Below, piece after piece: positions 56,595 through 64,000 of a stretch of DNA of 64,000 nucleotides. Made by a program: the position numbers and the translations under genes. The number at the start of each line of letters is the position of its first letter. Position 1 is the first letter of the stretch. The notes under the pieces were generated by a model. The model was not told the origin of the DNA and searched no databases. It saw nothing but the letters and a program-made list of their open reading frames with translations. This stretch comes from Nissolia schottii (Eukaryota > Streptophyta > Magnoliopsida > Fabales > Fabaceae). The DNA lies in NCBI GenBank assembly GCA_003254905.1, contig QANU01112002.1:173276-237275 (forward strand), in the 5' to 3' direction.

Positions 56595-57799
56595 GGAAAC
56601 ACTTGGATGAACTATAATTTTCACAATTTACAGGAATGGCGATAGATTTTACATCCCTTGAAATAATTCAAAGTTTTCATCCCCCTCCACTCACATGGTG
56701 GGTTTCACTTTAATCTTTTTGAATTGTTATTGAATCAGTCTGCGGTTGAGACACAACAGGATAACTGACTAAAAGGCATTTGAGTGTAGTTCTTTTGTTT
56801 TGACTTCCTTTGATTCCGCAAGTGGTTCTTATATTTTGTTTTTTTTCTTTTATTGTCCTTAATTTTATTGAATCATCATTTTACGTGGTTTTCTTATGAG
56901 ATGACAGGACATTATGGCATAGTCTGGTACATATCTGGAATCACCTAGTAAGATCACACAGTTCACACAATTAGTTGCTAGTTATGCCCGTGAAGTGTGA
57001 CCTCGTGATACTGGAATGCCTTGTATACTTGCCAATTCGTGTGTTTTCATGTTGACGAGGGGGCATGCGGGTCTGATCTTCATTGATGGTTTGCAGAGTT
57101 TGCATCTTGTGAGTTTGAGTAAAAATCTTGCTGAAAATGATGAGCCGCAAGGAATTAAAATAGAACTAGCGAGAAGCAAATGCTTTCTGTAGTGAGTAGT
57201 TATTTTAGCAATGGTAAAAGATAAATAATGAATAGTTATGGTAAGTAGTAATTATAAGAATAAAAGTGGCAAATAAAGTTCTGACACTAAGAAGTTGCTT
57301 TTGGTATTCTCTTTATTATATTGTATAGATGCTATGACCATCATAAAACAGTTGGATTATAACACACTCTAAGTAGATTTTACAAAAAAACGTAAAAATT
57401 TGAAATCTTAATTCCTAAAATTTCACACATTTTTTTTTTTGATATAGAGCTTCGTTTGAGGGATCCCTTGACAAAGATCTTCAAGTCACCGAGGTTAGAA
57501 ATACTCGAGCACTAACTCTATCTACTTAAGACAACGATACATGATTAAGGCAATGAAATCAGGGCCAGACACAATTGTCATAACATAACCACTATTACCT
57601 AGTCTATTCTTTGCATCTACACCCAAACTCACAGGTCTGATGATAAATCATTCTTTACTTAAGATTATAATATCAATCCTTAAGACTTTGGTGGGTTTCG
57701 GTCACATCAACCATCATTACGTAACTAAATTAATTCACACATCAAACTTAACTTATCAATTAACAAACCAAATAGTATCTTTAGAGCATGTGTACTTGT
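56595..57799. other. 3' flank of phosphoglycerate mutase and intergenic DNA
   Basis: Contains the likely 3' UTR. A minus-strand open frame at 56982-57179 shows no family resemblance. No further gene was recognised. Confidence 0.35.
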
Positions 57800-60700
57800 A
57801 TATTTTTCTCACCCAACAAAATAGCTTATATAGGACCTCGAAAAGCCTTCGAGATGCTCACCCGAAACGAAAAAAAGACTTATTCCCTCACTTCCTGCAA
57901 TAGGGTCCGAGTATTGTGGTGTTACTAATCCTAAATAACTAATCCCCCCTTCGGCATGGCCATCAAGGGCCATATGCCATTTAGTACTACCAATAACACC
58001 CCACAACACCATTCCCCCACTTCAGCATCTATCAAACCATTCTTGGGTCCAGAACTTTGCTAACGCAATTGCCTTATCAATCCTCACAACTTTATCCTCA
58101 AAAATACACTTATCTATCATAATACCAAATTGTCCATATGGTAGCATAGAAAGCAATCGTCCACTTCTTCATTTGTCCCATTTTTCAACCTTGTGAAGGC
58201 TTAAGCTTCATAGAACTCTTTTGCTTTTCTAGGGCCCACCCACACAACATTCCAATGATTCAACCACACACCAAATTTTGAACGCAAAATCACACTTAAA
58301 GAATAGGCGGTTCACAGATTCATCATGTGCAAACTAAACCCATTTCCTTTATACCAAGTGAATTTCCTTCCCAAGATTGGCATATCAAATAATCCTAGCT
58401 CCTGAACCCATTTCCGAAAATCTCATATACTGGCAGACATAGATAAGCCCCCTTCCTTTATTCCAATTGGAGCACCTCATTGAAATCGCTGCAAAACAAC
58501 ATAGGCGCATCCACTGCTACTCTAAAACTTCTCAACTCCTCCCAAATAATTGCATGGTTCGCCCTTGTATGCTCACCATAAACCAAACAAATTGCACCCC
58601 GAGAATTGCAATCTTTGATTCTTCCTTTTACACAAATACATCTTTACCCAGTAGAAATTATAACATCCGATAGAAAATCCTTTTGCCAAACACAGATCAG
58701 ACTCCCCCCACCATTTATCGCATCCACCGCTACCCAACAAAATTCGTCTTCATCCCACAGAGACCTGACAAACCTTCTTGATACCCTATTTTCTTTGTTT
58801 CAGTGAGCCTAAAAAATCCACCATATGCACCCTCACAACCTTCTTTACCATCGCCATCTTCCCCGGCCCCCAAGCCTCTGACATTCCATGAAAGTAATTT
58901 CTTAAGGGCATATGGCACATACCTGCTACAACCTTCTTATTCTTGATTTCCAATCTTCTTTGCTTCGTCAGGACCAATTTCTTCTTTTCCTTTCTCGCCT
59001 TCTATTTTTCCTTGATGTAATCGACTAGCAAATCTTCATCAGCAGCAACTTGTATGCCAAGTCCTTTCCCAAAGTTCCATGTTTCCTAAGCAAGGTACCC
59101 AGAAATGTCTTCCTCTTCTTCTTTCGTTTCCAGAGCCTTCACACTTTCTAAATCCTTTTCACATAATTATAAAATTTCATTGTTGCCAAATTCTTCAATT
59201 ATATCATCACCAGATTCAAACTCATCACCAATGCCCAGGTCGACATCTCCCTCTGTGTGGTTTACCGATTCAGACTTTGCCCTAATGGAGGAGGAAATTT
59301 TCACGCTTTTGTTTGTTGATTGGGTTGCCGAAATCCCTATCTCTAGGAAAACTTTATTAGTTTCCACTCCATTTGCTACTTGGGCCTTAATACCATTATT
59401 GGGCTCAAATCCTGGTGGGAACAGAGGCCCTGAATGGTCCTTACTTCGTTGGTCCAGCTTTTGTCATTCATTGATACTTTTTAATTTTAGTGAGTTGAGA
59501 CAATTAAGTTGAGATTGACCCACGAAGCTCTTGATCCCTTCCTCAAAAATTCTTCTCTCCTCAATAACCCTTAGACTGTTATTCGTTTGGCTTCCCAAAA
59601 TCCCCTTCACTCTTACTTTTTTTGGGATGGAGCAACCATGATTGCCTACAACCTCTACATAGGAACCTGATTGGTTATTTTCAATTCCCCATAAGACCCT
59701 TTTATTTCCCTATCTCCCACTCTCATCATTGACAATCTTCGTCCCCCGTCTCCCACCGCCTAACCCCCCTTAATCGCCTGGTGGTTTATCACCAACAACA
59801 TAGTCAACAGGTAGACTTGGATCTCGGTTTACAATTTCCTTCCCCAGCATCTCCTTAACAAATATGCACCATATCTAGTTACCCACCTTCAACTTCACTC
59901 AGCCTTCAATGATTTGAGTTGTATGCGTATCTATGAGGATTCTTGCAGATCCCATTGAGTAACCGTTGAGTGTGCTTTCATCAATTTGAATAACTTCCCC
60001 ACATTCATCCCCAATTTTTTCTGACATTACTCTCAGTCCATGCCTACGGTGGCAAGCACTCAATCCATGTCCTCCTAATCTGGCACACTTCTCTCGTTCT
60101 GACCATTTACAAATATCTTCAAAATATTAGTGAAAGATATCTCTATCTCATTCCAACACGTCATTTCTCTCCTTCTCAGACTCAAACGTTATTATCACCT
60201 TGTAATCCCTCATACTCCTTACATTGGTTACTTTCTGCCATTCCCTGTACATTGCTACCGTGACTTTGGTATGGTTGATCGGTTTTGAGCTTTCGCTGAT
60301 GATACTTCGGTTTAGCCATTCAACATTTACAACACTCATCTCCCTTACCACCACTTTGCCTTGATCTTGCTTTGCCGACACCATTTTTCGCCACACCTCT
60401 CAGTGTTTCGTGGCTTATAGTTACTTTCCTTCTTCACCCATATTTTCCTCCTGCCAAGACTCTAGTCCACTCGCTTGTTTGTGTAACTATTAGCTACATC
60501 TGCCTGTAGCCCTGTCACTGCATTCCTTTTTTCATAAACTTCTGATACAAATAGTTTATATCCTCGAATGACCTTCCTGTTTCATCCTTTAATTTCTTGT
60601 AGCGCCACATTTTTTTCGTTGTATCTTATGAATGCAAATAGACATTTGCAGTCCCTTCTCCTTCTTCTTGATATATATAACTCTCAACAACTTCCCCATG

Positions 60701-60820
60701 ATGACTGAAAATCTGTTGCAACCAATCTCTTGTCATAGTCCAGTGTAGATTGTCAACGAAAATGGAAAACAACTTCTTTTGCCCTCCATTTTGCACTGTA
60801 TTTTAGTGACTTATGCGTAA
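57800..60820 (-). mobile_element. L1-type LINE remnant lacking reverse transcriptase
   Basis: Reading down the minus strand from about 60800, an RRM-like start (LFSIFVDNLHWTMTRDWLQQIFSHHG) is followed by ORF1 pieces with WLNRSIISESSKPI and CHRRHGLRV. The start of the ORF2 endonuclease comes next (LLSWNVRGLG at about 58890), then LVYGEHTRANHAIIWEELR, FCSDFNEVL and GRKFTWYKGNG. Directly afterwards comes DESVNRLFFKCDFAFKIW, which resembles the zinc-binding region downstream of reverse transcriptase. The whole reverse transcriptase is therefore missing by internal deletion. Frames are broken in many places. The exact 3' end and target duplication were not found. Confidence 0.75.
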
Positions 60821-61330
60821 TGAACTAACTTGAAGGAATAATTTGGCTCAAAATGTTACGAGAGTAAATAAGCAAATTTAATGTGATAAATTTTGAAGTT
60901 CTTTTATCAAGCTAGTCTTTGGGGTCATACTCTTTTTATGAGTTAAAGTCGTAATGATTTATATGTTTAATGAGGGTTGGGTTATTAATAAATGAGTGAA
61001 ACTGCTAAGTGAGAAAATGTTATCACATAATAAGTGACGATAAAGTGAAGTTATCATATACAGGCCCTAGACTCTTAAAGGAGGTAGCAATGGTACGAGT
61101 CATACATTGAACAAATCAGTAAATTGAATGCGCTATTTAAATATATTTTAAATTTTCTCATGCCAATAAATTCAATTTGGGCTAAAAGTTTAGCTCAAAG
61201 AAAATAGGAAAGTCAACCAATCTTTTGAGTTGAGCTCATTTAATGGATTTGAGTCATAGTCACTTCATTGCCATGAATGGTTATATTGTGTGGCCTTAGA
61301 ACGTTATATTAAATGTATTTTAGACTACAC
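60821..61330. other. AT-rich intergenic stretch
   Basis: Nothing supportable was found here. Confidence 0.3.
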
Positions 61331-61368
61331 AATGACATTTCAACTACAAGTGGTGTTGAAATGTCATT
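61331..61368. repeat. Perfect 14-bp hairpin
   Basis: AATGACATTTCAAC (61331-61344) pairs with GTTGAAATGTCATT (61355-61368) across a 10-base loop. No adjacent gene explains it; it may be the core of a small decayed MITE. Confidence 0.7.
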
Positions 61369-61465
61369 CATTTCATGGAATGAAATATATTAACATGACG
61401 CTTCAGGACAAACAAGAATTTGTCTTGCATAAATGAGGACGAGTCAACTGCTGTCAACATTATTA

Positions 61466-61758
61466 CACCCTATGTTTTTTTTAGTTGTCCACTTTATGTT
61501 GTGCGTTAGTATTAAGGATATGATTTAAAAACATGAAAATAAGGAAAAATTAATAGTACTTTACACAATTGTCTTTATTTAATAGAGAAATAATGGAGTT
61601 AGTTGAATTATTAGCAGTGTATAAACATGAGAGATAGTTTATTTAATAGGGGTATTATAAGAAAAAGAATAATTAATTTGGTATAAATTTAAAAAGTAGA
61701 AAAATATTTATAGAAATACTAAAATAGAAAGGTGAACAAGTAAAAAAAACAAAGGGAG
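61466..61758. mobile_element. Stowaway-like MITE
   Basis: The left end CACCCTATGTTTTTTTTAGT pairs with the inverse right end CTCCCTTTGTTTTTTTTACT, and similarity extends inward (TGTCCAC against TGTTCAC). TA flanks both sides (61464-61465 and 61759-61760). CTCCCT ends with a TA duplication mark Stowaway/mariner MITEs. Confidence 0.7.
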
Positions 61759-63519
61759 TATGGACAATACTTGTGCCAAGTTTTTTATATCCATTTTAAG
61801 GTATTCTTGAATCAAACAATGACATGTGAATTTTTAAAATTGAATTAGTACATTTTTCTTAAGAATATATGTATGTTATTCTTTGATGAAATGAAATAAA
61901 TATAAAGAACTTAACTCATTATTACACCAAATTTTGACTATTAATTTTATTTTAATATAATACTTTATGAGTTAAATGGATTTGGTAGTGATATAAATAA
62001 TATGTTAAATGGATGGAATTATCCTGTTCAATTTCACTAATGTAATTAATATTTCATTCTCTTTATTCATGCAATCATTAATAAATACAATTAAATTAAT
62101 GATATTATTAGAAAACAAAATTTACTCTAACTTGATATTTAAAGTTGATAAATATTTTAAAATCTTAAAAACACTTAACTTTACCATTATTCTTAAATAG
62201 ATTGAGTGAATTAAAATGACACAATTTATTAATGATAGAGAAAGGCGAAAAAAATAGTTTAACGAAGATAGAGTGAATTTTAATAAATAAATAAAAAGAG
62301 AATAAGTCAAATAGATTTAATGAAGAAAGAGAATAGCCGGATGCTTTTATTTCACATTAAATTTTGAACTTACAACTTTATTCAAATTATTTAAATCGTT
62401 GTGTCACTAGTGTACTTTCACCTTTGCCTTTTGCTTGAATGAGAAGAGAAAATGAGAGGGAAAAAATGAAAAGAAAAACACACCCCCCCCCNAATGACTT
62501 TTATGATTATTGTCTTTTATGAAAAAATAAAATATTATAGAGTTATAATTGTAATTTTATTATAAAATCCTACTTCTCTCTATTTCTTTCCTCATATCAT
62601 GCAAGAAAACTTTTTTTTTAATCTTTTTTATGTGGAACCTACAAGGTTTTTTTTTTCTCTTCTCTCAATTTTCTCTTGTCATTCATGCAAGAAAAAAATA
62701 TCATTTTACACCCATTTCTCTCCTTCCATTTTCTTTCCTCTCTTTTCCTCTCAATCCTAGCAAAAGATGAGAGTGACTTAAATAGTAAAATATTAATTTG
62801 ATGAACACAATTTAATGAAGAACGAGAAACAAAAATTAATTTGCAACAAACAAAATAAAAAATTGAATTATATTATAGATGGGAATGCAAGTCAATGACT
62901 CAGCACTTACATAAATATTATTGGCACTATAATATATTTGAATATTCAAAATTTGAATTATATTTTAGAATATAATTTGTCTATATTTACTTTCAATTTT
63001 ATAATACTTGAAAATATGTTAATATATTGTGAAAATAAATTACATATAATATTTATTTATAATTGAAATTTTATTGTATGAAAACAGAAAATGTAATTTT
63101 TAGCTATATTTAACTACAAAAAATATAAATATTCTTTTGAAAAACATTAATGTAATATTACTAAAAAACATAATATTTAATTATTATTATTTTGTTTCAT
63201 ATTTTTAGCCATAAAGGGACTTAAATATGGTTTGTTCATTAGTTATTAAATTGATCTATTCTCTCCCTTCGTTGGAACTCTATCTCACTATTATTTTTCT
63301 TCATTAATTTGTGTCATTTTAAATCATGAGTAAAATAGAATTAGTATGAGAGTTTTACTCAAATTCAATTGATCCCTCCTCTCTGCATATATGAGTATTG
63401 TATCAGTTATTCTTGGAAAAGAAGCATGATGAACTGAATACTGAGAATGTGAGAATTGAGAACTTAATAGACCATTTTATTTTAAATTTGTAACAAACTT
63501 ATGGATGAATGCTAGTATG
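61759..63519. other. AT-rich intergenic stretch containing one undetermined base
   Basis: No gene was recognised. A C homopolymer at 62483-62491 is followed by an N at 62492. Fragments resembling MITE ends (for example TCTCCCTTCGTTGG near 63260) lack defined partners. Confidence 0.4.
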
Positions 63520-63600
63520 TTGCTTTCGCAATACTCGAATCCAAAACCTTGTTTAAAGAGTAACAAACTAATTGACCCAACAAAGTAAACCCAAAAAAAA
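63520..63600 (-). mobile_element. Possible tRNA-related SINE fragment
   Basis: On the minus strand GGGTCAATTAGTTTG resembles an A box and GGATTCGAGTATT resembles a B box about 20 bases further. No target duplication was seen. Confidence 0.35.
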
Positions 63601-64000
63601 ATAAAATTGAACCAACCATGCATTTGATGTGGTATTTTAATGATAAGCTCTTTTTAACACAACAATATAGTCAATCTCATTCCCATTCTCCCCGTAAAGG
63701 AATCAAATTTTAAGACAAGTTAATTTTAACTTGATTAGAGTTCAAGTGCAAGCTATTGAATATAAAGCTTGACCATGATCAAAGAAGGAGAAAAAAAAAT
63801 ACAAGTTCTGTAAAGTACATGCATGACAATAGGCACTACAACGTGTTCACATGATCATGTCCGACGTATGCAACTCATAGGCCTATATTCTTATCTGTAC
63901 TTCTAGAATGACAACAGCCTAAAATGAATTAGAATTGTATACACGAGTAACAAAATCTACTTTAGAGAAACGACTTTCATTGGTTCAAGTGGTTTTGCAC
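63601..64000. other. AT-rich right edge of the window
   Basis: No gene was recognised. The final TTGGTTCAAGTGGTT resembles the A box of a SINE that would continue beyond the window, but this cannot be tested from the available bases. Confidence 0.25.

Noticed and set aside
56982-57179. 65-codon minus-strand open frame after phosphoglycerate mutase
   Set aside because: No family resemblance and no promoter or splice context; probably chance.
1-64000. CRISPR arrays, operons, bacterial-type terminators, rRNA and tRNA genes
   Set aside because: The sequence is a plant nuclear type with spliced genes. No regularly spaced array or intact cloverleaf was recognised; tRNA-like boxes all fall in SINE-like contexts.

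Overview
The window looks like one euchromatic stretch of a dicot nuclear genome. Genes are interrupted by GT-AG introns, intergenic DNA is AT-rich, and many small transposon relics are present. The proteins resemble legume versions most closely, and I would guess Glycine (soybean or a close relative). That species call is inference from remembered protein families and has not been tested.

Seven protein-coding genes can be supported from start to stop. From left to right they are: a two-exon membrane-associated kinase regulator of the MAKR/BKI1 family (minus, 5065-8978); an intronless calmodulin-like protein of the CML42/43 type (minus, 12300-12881); two single-exon LEA_2-domain membrane proteins (minus, 20268-20942 and 23667-24245); an eleven-exon Mediator tail subunit of the MED33/REF4 family (plus, 29579-38502, 1327 residues); a three-exon cis-prenyltransferase (plus, 43099-45608); and a nine-exon cofactor-independent phosphoglycerate mutase (plus, 51604-56594, 557 residues). 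Every splice junction in the four spliced models was placed by hand and keeps frame. The model lengths match or come close to what the families normally show. These are ordinary neighbours on a plant chromosome; nothing suggests they form one pathway or operon-like unit.

The rest is mostly mobile-element debris, and several insertions can be dated relative to their surroundings. A deleted Ty1/copia element (16200-19026) has both LTRs and a near-perfect 5-bp target duplication. A 5'-truncated LINE (27005-27410) sits in one copy of a local duplication whose other copy keeps the empty target. A 718-bp element rich in AAACTCG motifs (39305-40022) split a minisatellite. Two tRNA-related SINEs carry 16- and 18-bp target duplications (1544-1763 and 34786-34933). 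Several MITEs show superfamily-typical ends, three of the insertions lying in MED33 introns. There are also an NLR leucine-rich-repeat fragment, a FAR1-like transposase pseudogene and a second LINE that has lost its reverse transcriptase.

I found no clearly undescribed biological system. The least explained structures are four hairpins sharing a TGAATTTG-type arm (46563-46891), a long foldback with a perfect 20-bp outer stem (15500-15632), a foldback family in the MAKR intron (6865-7380), three heat-shock-element-like palindromes within 80 bp (25729-25806), and a promoter-like region with three TGGGCC motifs at the left edge (796-842).
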